Origin: Candidatus Gastranaerophilales bacterium
GTDB lineage: Bacteria; Cyanobacteriota; Vampirovibrionia; Gastranaerophilales; Gastranaerophilaceae
Length of the DNA stretch: 50,342 nucleotides
Assembly (NCBI GenBank): GCA_944323685.1
Contig: CALUTJ010000020.1
Location: forward strand, 1-50,342
Direction of reading: 5' to 3'
Shown: piece after piece, positions 33,016-41,099 of the stretch
Layout of the letters: each line of letters starts with the position of its first letter
How positions within the stretch are numbered: the stretch's first letter is position 1
Notes under the pieces: model-generated
What the model saw: only the letters and a program-made list of their open reading frames with translations
Told to the model about the DNA's origin: nothing
Databases searched by the model: none
Position numbers and translations under genes: made by a program

Positions 33016-33591
33016 TTACCAGTTAGGGTGATAATAGAGAGTTATTGTTTCGTGGTCTTTTAATTTTGCATGCCCGCCTTTGATAAAATTAGTCAAAGAC
33101 CCTGTAGGCGGCAAAAATGTCAATGCCCATTTCAGAGGGAAAACCCACAGGCTTCTATCCTGACCGTACACCTCGTAGGTATCTGTTACTTTGGCGGAAT
33201 CTATGTTGTCAAAACGGAAATCACCGAAAATTATACTTGCTGGGATTCCGTTCATACCGCTTTTGATAATAGTTTCCACCTTAGCATAGACCGGATCATT
33301 TCTTTTGAGTATTTTGCGTCCGTGCTCGTAAACATCATGGCAGGCTAAAAAAACGATTCGTTCGCCTTCTTCAATGTCTTTTTCGGATTTTATATTTACC
33401 ATAACACGAAGCTCTATCGGAACCCGCTTGAGGTCTTCATAGTTATATTTGTACGGCTGATAAGGATTTTTCAGTTCCTTGCCTTTTAATGTTGTTTCAA
33501 CAAGTTCATCGTTTACCACGGCTTGCGCAGCAGTACCGGATAATATAACAGCCATGGTTATAAGTGTAAAAATTTTAACAAATTTAGTCAT
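33016..33591 (-). CDS. secreted hypothetical protein
   Basis: The 191-residue protein has a signal peptide (about residues 1-24, GTAAQA-V). The mature part is beta-rich, with LKRVPIELRVMVNIKSEKDI and an end region rich in aromatic residues. I do not recognise the family. Its start overlaps by 8 bp the end of the degenerate peptidase gene at 33584, so the two are translated together and probably act together in the periplasm or envelope. Confidence 0.7.
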   Translation of the reverse strand: MTKFVKIFTLITMAVILSGTAAQAVVNDELVETTLKGKELKNPYQPYKYNYEDLKRVPIELRVMVNIKSEKDIEEGERIVFLACHDVYEHGRKILKRNDPVYAKVETIIKSGMNGIPASIIFGDFRFDNIDSAKVTDTYEVYGQDRSLWVFPLKWALTFLPPTGSLTNFIKGGHAKLKDHETITLYYHPNW

Positions 33592-34303
33592 ACTTTAAAT
33601 CTTCTTTAGATTGTGTTTTTATTTTTTCCATAAGCAGTCTTCTGTTTTCAGTTGAAGAAAGCAAAAAATTCTGATAGTGCTCGTTTTCTAAATAAGTGTT
33701 GTTTTGCAGATAATACGGATATTTTGTATAAATGTATTCGTAAATAATTGCAAGCCTTCTTGAAGCCAGATTTTTGGTTGAAATAGTATCAAATCTTTTT
33801 TGAGGGCAGCTTTTTTGAATAAACGTAATAAGCCCCAGCGGATTGTAACCGGCATTAACCATAAAATCAACAGCACGTTTGTCAGCCACAATCTCAAACT
33901 TTTTAGGTGCGGCTTTAATCTGCAAAGCGGTTAAATAACCTTTAAAAAAGCCGTGATAAGATTTCATCGCGGTCAAAATCCCTCTTGCAAGATAAGCTGC
34001 AAGTTCATCGTCATTTTGAATAAATTGGTAATAACCATCGTACAATATAACTTCTCTGCTCATAACGGAAGGATCAATGGTTAAAAGAGATTCTTTTTCC
34101 TTTTCGTTATATACAAAAACAATCCTCTGCTCTATTTTATTGGCATTCAACAGCTTTGAACCTATATCGTTTACACGGGATTGGATTGTTTGCGTTTTTA
34201 TTATTTGCTGTTCATCAACAGTTGTTTGTCCCTGTGCAAACGCAGAATAAAAAAAGCATTGTGCCGCAAACAACATAATTACCGTAACCGCATTTCTTAT
34301 CAT
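33584..34303 (-). CDS. M48-like pseudopeptidase lacking HExxH
   Basis: This 239-residue secreted protein (signal about 1-23) follows the M48 metallopeptidase plan: EVILYDGYYQFIQNDDELAAYL matches, in parts, the strand and helix that lead to the zinc site (VILYDGYY, NDDELAAYLA). FEIVADKRAVDFMVNAGYNPLG matches the downstream E(x)AD..av..m..aGY block. But where HExxH should follow DELAAYLA there is RGILTAMKS, so both His ligands and the catalytic Glu are gone. It is probably an inactive relative used as a binding or chaperone protein with its downstream partner. GAGG precedes the ATG. Confidence 0.7.
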   Translation of the reverse strand: MIRNAVTVIMLFAAQCFFYSAFAQGQTTVDEQQIIKTQTIQSRVNDIGSKLLNANKIEQRIVFVYNEKEKESLLTIDPSVMSREVILYDGYYQFIQNDDELAAYLARGILTAMKSYHGFFKGYLTALQIKAAPKKFEIVADKRAVDFMVNAGYNPLGLITFIQKSCPQKRFDTISTKNLASRRLAIIYEYIYTKYPYYLQNNTYLENEHYQNFLLSSTENRRLLMEKIKTQSKEDLKYD

Positions 34304-34461
34304 ATTCCAGCCTCATTAATTGCTATGACTAAACCCGAATTTTATTTCTTTTTTATTCAATTACGGGTTAAAAACTTTGCGTAAAAGCCTTTATAAAAAT
34401 ATAATAGCATAAACTGTTTTCGGGCTAAAAAACCCTTATATTATCTTAATATGCAATAGTT

Positions 34462-34639
34462 TGTCCGAAAAAAATTCGTGATAAGGAGCAAAGCGACGTG
34501 AACGAATTTTTGGAGTGTCACATTGTTCACATAGTGAAGCCATTTTTCAGGCTTCACCACAGTTCAGCCGAAAAAGAAGGCAAAGGTGAGCAGTGACGGC
34601 TCGAAGGCTCGAGGCGGCAACTGCGACACCAGATTAGAA
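34462..34639 (-). repeat. 178-bp dispersed repeat, copy B
   Basis: This is the inverted partner of 10123-10300: same length and, by eye, six substitutions. It contains the same two hairpins. It lies about 24.3 kb from copy A, and the pair encloses the polyene cluster, the CRISPR system and the envelope genes. Confidence 0.9.
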
Positions 34640-34683
34640 ATAAGGTGGCTTGTTGATTATAAATATATTATGTTTTTAAATAC

Positions 34684-34720
34684 CAAAAACCACGCTTTGG
34701 GCTAAGCGTGGTTTTCTTTT
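34684..34720. terminator. intrinsic terminator behind the Lys/His-rich protein gene
   Basis: AACCACGCTT/AAGCGTGGTT is a 10-pair perfect stem (34688-34713) with a 6-base loop, extended by A/T pairs, with T-runs on both strands. It lies directly behind the stop at 34721. Confidence 0.9.
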
Positions 34721-35071
34721 TTATTTTCTGTGGTTTCTGCTCTTGTTATTGTGTCTGCTGTATTTTTTGTGAAAATTGTGTTTGTTGTTTTGTTTTTTAT
34801 TTATTTTCTGTTGATTTTTGTTGAACTTTTTAACGTTTTTTTGGTGCTGTTTTTGTGCTTTGAATTTTGACTGCTTATGTTTTTTGATTGCCTGATGCTT
34901 TTTGGCCGGAGCTTTTTTGACAGACTTTTTATGTGCCGGTTTGTGTCTTAATTCCTTGTGCTGGTTATTTTTTATGTCACGATGATGCGGCGCTGCCAAA
35001 CATTCCGCACACAACCCCATGCCTGCAAATAAACAACCAATAATAAACAATGATAAAAATTTCTTTTTCAT
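34721..35071 (-). CDS. secreted Lys/His-rich basic protein
   Basis: The 116-residue precursor has a signal peptide (about 1-27, ending CLAAP). The mature part is almost only Lys, His, Asn, Gln, Arg, Ser and Ala, with repeated KKH, HKQ and NKK units and no hydrophobic core, so it is very likely disordered and strongly positive. Possible roles are binding metal ions, DNA or anionic glycans outside the cell, or an antimicrobial-type action. No family is recognised. AAGGAGA precedes the ATG. It is a single gene with its own terminator. Confidence 0.75.
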   Translation of the reverse strand: MKKKFLSLFIIGCLFAGMGLCAECLAAPHHRDIKNNQHKELRHKPAHKKSVKKAPAKKHQAIKKHKQSKFKAQKQHQKNVKKFNKNQQKINKKQNNKHNFHKKYSRHNNKSRNHRK

Positions 35072-35236
35072 ATAATCTCCTTTTCTCTTCTCTTTTAAAT
35101 TTCCGTTTCAATAATAAGAACGACAAAAACTTTTTTAGGTTCATTATTTTTGTAAATTTTATTTAATAATAAATTCTAAATAGAAAATTTTTTCTTTCAT
35201 CATACTTAAATAACTTGTAACAAGGAGATTTTCTCA

Positions 35237-36256
35237 ATGATTATTGCTCAAGGCGCAAGTAATTTTACAAGTATTGTAAACACCAAAACTCCGTATAAAA
35301 ATCAAAACACAAAAGAACAAACAACACGCGATTTTACTCAAAATGTAACGCAGCATCTATCTTTTGAACAAGCTCAAGCTATGTCAGCACAGCGTGTCAG
35401 TTTTAAAGGCAGCGAATCTCAAAAAATCCCTCATATTACGGAAAAAGATATAAATATTGCGGTAACCTGTCTTGGACATTCTGAAATAAAAGGCAACACC
35501 CGTAATGTCTACGATTTTAGATGCATAATGAATAGCCGTTATGGATTTGATTGGTCAAAAAATTTCACAAAGCCCCATATCGTACACAATGGAAACCTTG
35601 ACGAAAAAAGAAACGGTGAAACCACCGCGCTCGTTATTCCGTTACATCCGCAATCAAACGGTTTAAGGGGTCAAGATAATATGACACTGCTTTTAAACGG
35701 GAATGTTTCGAAAGAAACGTTGAACGAGCTTGTTTCTTATATGGCAAAAGCAGGTATACTGAACGCAGCCCCGCTTTTTGGAATACAATATTATGTAAAC
35801 TCAAAAGAGCCGTATGCTTTTATGTCTAACCCCAAAATCAAACCCTGTATTGCAAACTTTTTTAAGCAAAAAGAAGTTCAACAGGCTGAAGAAGCTGAAG
35901 CGGCCAATAAAAATATCAAAACCTCAGACATCAATATTGTTAATATCGGCAGAAAATTTGACCCCGAAAACCAGAGAGAGGTAAAAGATTACCTCAGAGA
36001 GTTTCTTAAAAACAATAAAAAAATGACAGTTGTTTATGACCAAATTCAAAAAGACGGTTATACAAAAGATATCACTGCTATTTTGATTCCGTCAACAAAA
36101 AGCGACTGGGACTGTATAACTGTAACTATTGATAAAAAAATACCGCAAGAAACCTGCAAAAACCTTATCAACCATCTTGTAAGAACAAAAAGTGCAAATG
36201 TTGAAGATAAAAACTTTAGAAGCGCAATTATTGAGTACTTAAATAACCTGCAATAA
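35237..36256 (+). CDS. hypothetical protein with SFKG signature
   Basis: This 339-residue protein is unrecognised. The N-terminus is Asn/Thr/Gln-rich and disordered and leads to RVSFKGSES near residue 55, a signature I associate with Gastranaerophilales hypotheticals. Two similar alpha/beta domains seem to follow (about 70-200 and 225-335), each with TALVIPL-like or TAILIPS-like strands, which suggests an internal duplication. No signal peptide. A strong AAGGAG stands 11 bases before the ATG. Confidence 0.7.
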   Translation: MIIAQGASNFTSIVNTKTPYKNQNTKEQTTRDFTQNVTQHLSFEQAQAMSAQRVSFKGSESQKIPHITEKDINIAVTCLGHSEIKGNTRNVYDFRCIMNSRYGFDWSKNFTKPHIVHNGNLDEKRNGETTALVIPLHPQSNGLRGQDNMTLLLNGNVSKETLNELVSYMAKAGILNAAPLFGIQYYVNSKEPYAFMSNPKIKPCIANFFKQKEVQQAEEAEAANKNIKTSDINIVNIGRKFDPENQREVKDYLREFLKNNKKMTVVYDQIQKDGYTKDITAILIPSTKSDWDCITVTIDKKIPQETCKNLINHLVRTKSANVEDKNFRSAIIEYLNNLQ

Positions 36257-36287
36257 ATTTTTCGCTGATAAGCTTAGAAATTTGGAT

Positions 36288-37355
36288 TTAACCAACATTA
36301 ACTATTTGTTTTCCCAAAATCGTTATAGAAATACGTGAGCTGTTTATTTTTACGGAAAACAAACTGCGTCTGAGTTTTTGCCACTTTTCTTTTTGTAAGT
36401 CTTTTTCTGTTTTTTTCAAAAATTTTTGAGGGTCGTTAATAAGCAGCAGTATATTTTTTTCTTTTACTTTTTTCAAAAACTCGGGCGAGAACTCCCCCTG
36501 TTCTTTATATTTTGCAAACTCTTTTGAAATCTTCTCAATAAACTCCGGTCGTAGCTCGGGTGACAGTCTTTTCCACGCCCAGCGGCAGGCCTTGTATTGT
36601 GCTATGAGCTTTTGGGTGTTTACTTTTTCTTTTATTTCCTTGTGTTGATTCAAAAATTTATCAATTTCATCATATTCCTTGCATACAAAAAAGGCTTTGT
36701 CAGAGCTGTTTATTGAAGAATTAACATTATCCTGCCTGTAATAAAGATAAGCTTTGTTTGTAAACACAACTTTTTGTGCGTTAGCAAAAAGCTTGAAAGA
36801 AACTGATGTATCCTGATAACTTGCCCCCGGAGTAGTCAAAAATTTTATACCGTCAAAGAGTTTTCTTTTGTAAATTGCACTCCATAGCGTAGGCTGAAGC
36901 GTGACAATTTCCGGAGTTTCATAAACATTTGTTATTTTCCCGCCGTAATCATTTACCCGTCCGTTTTTTTCTTTACGATTTCCCTGTGTCCAATAGTTGT
37001 ACCAGTCGCTTTTTACAATATCGCAGTCATTTTCCGCTGCAATTTTGTACAAGTTTTCGAACATGTCAGGCTCAATAAAATCGTCTGATTCCACAATGCC
37101 GATGTAATCTCCCGTTGCTGCTTCGACACCTTTGTTCATCGAATCTCCGTAGCCTGAGTTTGGTTTGTCAATAATTTTTATACGGGTATCTTTTTGGGCA
37201 AAATCCTTTAGTATTTCTAATGAATTGTCTTTAGATCCGTCATTGATACAAATGATTTCAATATCTTTCAGAGTCTGTTTTATAATGCTTTCCAGACACT
37301 GACTGAGGTATTTTTCCACATTGCATACAGGCACAATCACCGAGATTTTGGTCAC
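36288..37355 (-). CDS. family 2 glycosyltransferase
   Basis: The 355-residue GT-A enzyme begins with ISVIVPVCNVEKYL, CINDGSKDNS and the metal-binding VESDDFIEPDM, all hallmarks of GT2. The C-terminal third is basic and without membrane helices. It is the last gene of a four-gene - strand operon that makes UDP-galactofuranose, so Galf transfer to a cell-surface glycan is plausible but unproven. It overlaps the gene before it by 4 bp. Confidence 0.88.
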   Translation of the reverse strand: MTKISVIVPVCNVEKYLSQCLESIIKQTLKDIEIICINDGSKDNSLEILKDFAQKDTRIKIIDKPNSGYGDSMNKGVEAATGDYIGIVESDDFIEPDMFENLYKIAAENDCDIVKSDWYNYWTQGNRKEKNGRVNDYGGKITNVYETPEIVTLQPTLWSAIYKRKLFDGIKFLTTPGASYQDTSVSFKLFANAQKVVFTNKAYLYYRQDNVNSSINSSDKAFFVCKEYDEIDKFLNQHKEIKEKVNTQKLIAQYKACRWAWKRLSPELRPEFIEKISKEFAKYKEQGEFSPEFLKKVKEKNILLLINDPQKFLKKTEKDLQKEKWQKLRRSLFSVKINSSRISITILGKQIVNVG

Positions 37356-38335
37356 TTGTTAATGCCTCCGTTCAGGTGCTCGTAATAATTGAGCGGCTGC
37401 AATTTTATTGTGCCCATCAGTTTGCCAAAATTTTTGCATAACAGCCCGAGCATGTTAAAAAAGACAGTAAGTCCGCAAACAAGTGTCAACGGGGTGATTA
37501 ACAGATTCGTAAAGCACACAAGAAGCATCTTTAAAAGGTACAAAAATCTTTTTAATCTTTTTGATTTATCTTTGTATTGCAAATAAGAGCCGGAATATCC
37601 ATTATAATAATTTCTGCTCAAAATCCATTTTATGTTAACTCTGTCTTTACCGTTGAGCTCTCTGACTATTGCATCCGGAGTAAAGACTATAGTGTATCCG
37701 GCTTTGCCCGCGCGATAAAAGAAGTCCCCGTCTTCACCGCCCATAAAGACAAAAGACCTGTCAAACCATATGCCCTCATCTTTTACTATTGTTAAAGGGA
37801 AAAAGGCGTTGTGCGTTGAGCAAACTATACGGACTTCACCTTTCTTTTTGCTGGTTTTTTTAACAAATATGTTATTGTTGGTTAAGTATTTTGGGAAATT
37901 TTCTTCAAAACAGCAAAACTCGGGCCCTGAAACTATATAGGCGTTTTCTTGCGTATTATACAGGTCAACAAGGTTTTTTATCCAGTTTTCATCGGCTATA
38001 TCGTCATCGTCTAATATTGCAACATGCGTAACCTCAAGATTAATTGCTTCCTGCAAAAGTCTGTTTCTGGCGCTGGACAATCCCCGTTCTTTTTCTACAA
38101 AGTAATTTATTTTATACGGATAAGTGTTTTGCAGCTTTTCAATGACAGGTTTTGCACTTGCATTCTTATCGTTGTCAACAACAAGAACCTTAATTTCAAT
38201 ACCTTCCGGTATGTTTAAAGCAGCAATACTTTCTAAGTTTTTTTCTAAAAGTTCAGGCCTCAAAAACGTATTGCAGGATATTGCAATACTCTTTATTTCC
38301 GGTTTTATTGTTTTTTGAGTCTGTTCTTTTTCCAT
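37352..38335 (-). CDS. family 2 glycosyltransferase with C-terminal membrane segments
   Basis: The 327-residue GT2 enzyme has SIAISCNTFLRPELL, VVDNDKNASAK, GLSSARNRLL and the acidic AILDDDDIADENW. Near residues 265-300 hydrophobic segments (LLKMLLVCFTNLLI) anchor it in the inner membrane. In type it resembles rhamnosyl/galactofuranosyl transferases of the GT2 group. The start lies 2 bp from the galE stop and its end overlaps the next gene by 4 bp. Confidence 0.87.
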   Translation of the reverse strand: MEKEQTQKTIKPEIKSIAISCNTFLRPELLEKNLESIAALNIPEGIEIKVLVVDNDKNASAKPVIEKLQNTYPYKINYFVEKERGLSSARNRLLQEAINLEVTHVAILDDDDIADENWIKNLVDLYNTQENAYIVSGPEFCCFEENFPKYLTNNNIFVKKTSKKKGEVRIVCSTHNAFFPLTIVKDEGIWFDRSFVFMGGEDGDFFYRAGKAGYTIVFTPDAIVRELNGKDRVNIKWILSRNYYNGYSGSYLQYKDKSKRLKRFLYLLKMLLVCFTNLLITPLTLVCGLTVFFNMLGLLCKNFGKLMGTIKLQPLNYYEHLNGGINK

Positions 38336-38337
38336 AC

Positions 38338-39330
38338 TTATTTCAAACTTTGCAGTTTCTGTTCAAATTTGTAAGCTGTTTGTATACTTTGTTCCAGAGA
38401 ATTTTCCGGCCTCCAGCCAAGTACAGTTTTTGCTTTGTTTGCATTTGCAAAAAGGGTTGCGGGGTCACCGGGTCTTCTTTGAGTTATTTCGACATCTATT
38501 TTTTTGTTTAAGACTTTTTCACAGGTGTCAAAAACTTCTTTTACGCTGTTACCGTTTTCCGTACCGAGATTGAATACCTCGGAACGGTTTGCTTTTTCAA
38601 GCCACAGATAAGCCAGCTTATGAGCCTGTGCAAGGTCTTCCACATTTACGTAATCTCTGATACAGGTGCCGTCAGGCGTAGGATAATCATTACCAAAAAT
38701 TTTAAAGGTCTTTCCTTTTTCAAACACGGATTTTAAAATATTCGGTATAAGGTGGGTTTCTATATCATGCCATTCGCCAACTCTGTTTTGCGAGTCGCAG
38801 CCTGCAACATTAAAATATCTGAGTTTTACGGATTTTAACCCGTAAGCGGAATCATAATCTTCCATGATTCTTTCTACCATTAATTTAGACGCGCCGTAAG
38901 GATTAATCGGTTTTTGAGGATGTTTTTCGTCAATAGGGGTATATTCCGGCTCTCCGTATGTTGCACAGGTGGAAGAAAAAATTATCTTTTTTACGTTGTG
39001 CTTAACCATTGTGTCTAAAAGATTAAGAGTACCCAAGGTGTTGTTTCTGTAATACTTAGCCGGGTTTGTAACACTTTCTCCGACAAGAGAAAATGCGGCA
39101 AAATGTATAACCGCTTCTATTGTGTATTTTTCAAAAACACGGTCAATGTCTTCGATATTTCTTAAATCCCCTTTTTCAAACGTTACACTGCCGGCCTTTT
39201 GGAGTTCTTTTATTGTTTCTATGTGCCCTGTTTCCAAATTGTCAAAAACAAGCACCTCATAATTATCCTTTAAAAAATTCAATACGGTATGACTGCCTAT
39301 GTATCCTGCACCGCCTGTTATCAAAATCAT
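38338..39330 (-). CDS. galE: UDP-glucose 4-epimerase
   Basis: GalE interconverts UDP-glucose and UDP-galactose with bound NAD. The 330-residue extended SDR enzyme shows ILITGGAGYIGSH at the N-terminus, the catalytic Ser in FSSTCATYGE and Tyr/Lys in NPYGASKLMVE, and GTCIRDYVNVEDLA. Its start overlaps the glf end by 4 bp. It supplies UDP-galactopyranose to Glf. Confidence 0.95.
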   Translation of the reverse strand: MILITGGAGYIGSHTVLNFLKDNYEVLVFDNLETGHIETIKELQKAGSVTFEKGDLRNIEDIDRVFEKYTIEAVIHFAAFSLVGESVTNPAKYYRNNTLGTLNLLDTMVKHNVKKIIFSSTCATYGEPEYTPIDEKHPQKPINPYGASKLMVERIMEDYDSAYGLKSVKLRYFNVAGCDSQNRVGEWHDIETHLIPNILKSVFEKGKTFKIFGNDYPTPDGTCIRDYVNVEDLAQAHKLAYLWLEKANRSEVFNLGTENGNSVKEVFDTCEKVLNKKIDVEITQRRPGDPATLFANANKAKTVLGWRPENSLEQSIQTAYKFEQKLQSLK

Positions 39331-40433
39331 TTGCTAATCTCCTCAAACAATTCTATGGATCTTGCTATTGCCTGATCCATATTATAGTATTTGTAATCCC
39401 CGAGCCTGCCTAAAAAATAAACATTGGCGAGTTTTTTTGCGTCATCAAGGTATTTGTTATACAGCTCGGTATTCTGCGGTTTAGGTATAGGATAATATCT
39501 TTCATTTTTTCCGTTATCAAAAGCTTCTGAGTACTCTTTTGCGATAACCGTTTTGGGCGAAATATCGTTGAGATAATATTTGTACTCGTGAATTCTTGTA
39601 AAATCATAATTGCAAGGATAGTTTACAACGGCGTTTGACTGATAGTGCTCGTGGTTGTGGGTTTCCATTTTAAAGTTTACGCTCCTATACGGCAACTCAC
39701 CGTACTTGTAATCAAAAAATTCATCAATGGAGCCTGTGTAAAATATTCTGTCAAAGCGTCCTGACAAATCCTTATAATCCGTGTTTAGTTTTATTGTAAT
39801 ATTAGGGTGTCTTAATATTCTTTCAACAACTTTTGTATAACCGCCTGTCGGGATTCCCTGATATTTATCCTGAAAATATCTGTCATCGCAGCTTATATAA
39901 ACAGGCACTCTTGCAGTTACAGCACTGTCAACCTCATCCGGAGTATTGCCCCACTGTTTGTTTGTGTAATGTAAAAATACTTTTTCGTATACATAATTTG
40001 CAAGGAATTTTAAGTCGTTATCAGCCTGTTTTTGAAATTCGAGAATAGGAACTTTTTTGTTGTATTCAAAAGTTTTTAACAGCTTTTCTTCCAGCCTTGT
40101 TGCAAGAGATTTAGGGAACACATCATAAAGCGTATTTATATTGAACGGAATCGTAGTTTCTATTCCGTCAATAACGGCAACAACTTTGTGCATGTAAGTA
40201 TTAAAATCAGTGAATTTTTTTATAAAATCCCAAACTTTTTCATCGTTGGTATGAAAAATATGAGAGCCGTATTTATGGATTTTAATACCGTTTTCGTCTG
40301 TATAATCATAGCTGTTACCGGCAATATGTTCTTTTTTGTCTATGACTAAAACCTGTTCATTAAAATTCTCCGCAACAAGCCTTGCGATTACAGCACCCGA
40401 AAAACCAGCACCTACAACCAAATTTTGTTTCAT
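39327..40433 (-). CDS. glf: UDP-galactopyranose mutase
   Basis: Glf is a flavoenzyme that turns UDP-Galp into UDP-Galf, the donor of galactofuranose. The 368-residue sequence starts with the FAD motif VVGAGFSGAVIARL and has KKEHIAGNSYDY, HKYGSHIFHT and the C-terminal YFLGRLGDYKYYNMDQAI. The ATG at 40433 is chosen because the FAD motif must be near the N-terminus; the frame is open 20 codons further, without homology. It is the first gene of the operon. A TATAAT lies about 40 bp upstream. Confidence 0.95.
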   Translation of the reverse strand: MKQNLVVGAGFSGAVIARLVAENFNEQVLVIDKKEHIAGNSYDYTDENGIKIHKYGSHIFHTNDEKVWDFIKKFTDFNTYMHKVVAVIDGIETTIPFNINTLYDVFPKSLATRLEEKLLKTFEYNKKVPILEFQKQADNDLKFLANYVYEKVFLHYTNKQWGNTPDEVDSAVTARVPVYISCDDRYFQDKYQGIPTGGYTKVVERILRHPNITIKLNTDYKDLSGRFDRIFYTGSIDEFFDYKYGELPYRSVNFKMETHNHEHYQSNAVVNYPCNYDFTRIHEYKYYLNDISPKTVIAKEYSEAFDNGKNERYYPIPKPQNTELYNKYLDDAKKLANVYFLGRLGDYKYYNMDQAIARSIELFEEISK

Positions 40434-40609
40434 AATAACCCTGTAAAATACCTCTGATGTTTTTTTAATTATAATACAAAAAAGTTTTTTCAAATATTGC
40501 AGATATCAAATCATAACAATTATTCATATAAAATTCATATAACAAACTTTTAAACAGGATACTTATTCACAGCGCAGAGGTGACTTTTTAAGGGATAAAC
40601 AATATTTAC

Positions 40610-40638
40610 TTGACAAAATGTTCGGCTAACCGTACAAT
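40610..40638 (+). promoter_or_regulatory. promoter and likely operator of the DtxR-family gene
   Basis: A perfect -35 TTGACA (40610-40615), 17-bp spacer and -10 TACAAT (40633-40638) are followed after six bases by the ATG, so the mRNA should be leaderless. The spacer contains TTCGGCTAACCGTA; its core GGCTAACC resembles half of DtxR/IdeR boxes, which suggests autorepression. Confidence 0.65.
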
Positions 40639-40644
40639 AATTTC

Positions 40645-41034
40645 ATGCAAGAAATTAAAGGCAAAAATATATCCTCTAGCCTTGAAGATTATCTTGAGGC
40701 TATATATGAAATATACACCCAAAAAAACGGAGTAAAAGCTATTGATATCTCCAAAAAACTCGGTGTAGGGCGTTCTTCCGTTACGGAAGCACTAAAAACT
40801 CTTGCACAAAAACATCTGGTCAACTACAGCCGCTACGGCGTTTTATCCTTGACCGCGGCAGGAGAAGAAGCTGCCAAAAATGTTATAGAAAGACACAAAA
40901 CTTTGTACAACTTTTTTAAAAACACGCTTAATCTCGATGAAAACGAAGCACAGGAAAATGCCTGCCGAGTAGAACATGTGTTATCGGAAAAGGCATTTCA
41001 GGCTTTGATTAATTTTGTTGGAAACAGCAGCTAG
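40645..41034 (+). CDS. DtxR/MntR-family metal-dependent regulator
   Basis: The 129-residue repressor has a winged helix (SSLEDYLEAIYEIY, IDISKKLGVGRSSVTEALKTL) and the metal-binding/dimerisation domain with RHKTLYNFFKNTL and ACRVEHVLS, where the conserved Cys, Glu and His of the family are kept. It senses Fe2+ or Mn2+; which one cannot be told. The SH3-like third domain of long DtxR is absent, as in MntR. The gene probably controls itself. Its only co-directional neighbour is the membrane protein at 41100. Confidence 0.85.
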   Translation: MQEIKGKNISSSLEDYLEAIYEIYTQKNGVKAIDISKKLGVGRSSVTEALKTLAQKHLVNYSRYGVLSLTAAGEEAAKNVIERHKTLYNFFKNTLNLDENEAQENACRVEHVLSEKAFQALINFVGNSS

Positions 41035-41099
41035 ATTTTTTTGCGACAAATGTTTGTTGAGCACAACATTGTTAAATACACAAAACACAGGAAACATAA

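Larger units (their letters stand above)
34304..34720. other. 417-bp intergenic region with repeat copy B
   Basis: Between two - strand genes lie the 178-bp repeat (34462-34639) and a terminator (34684-34720). The first ~150 bases next to the pseudopeptidase gene are AT-rich and probably hold its promoter, but I cannot pin it. No gene is seen. Confidence 0.6.

Noticed and set aside
40441-40493. 20-residue N-terminal extension of the UDP-galactopyranose mutase
   Set aside because: The FAD motif of this family starts within a few residues of the N-terminus; the extension has no homology and crosses the probable leader.
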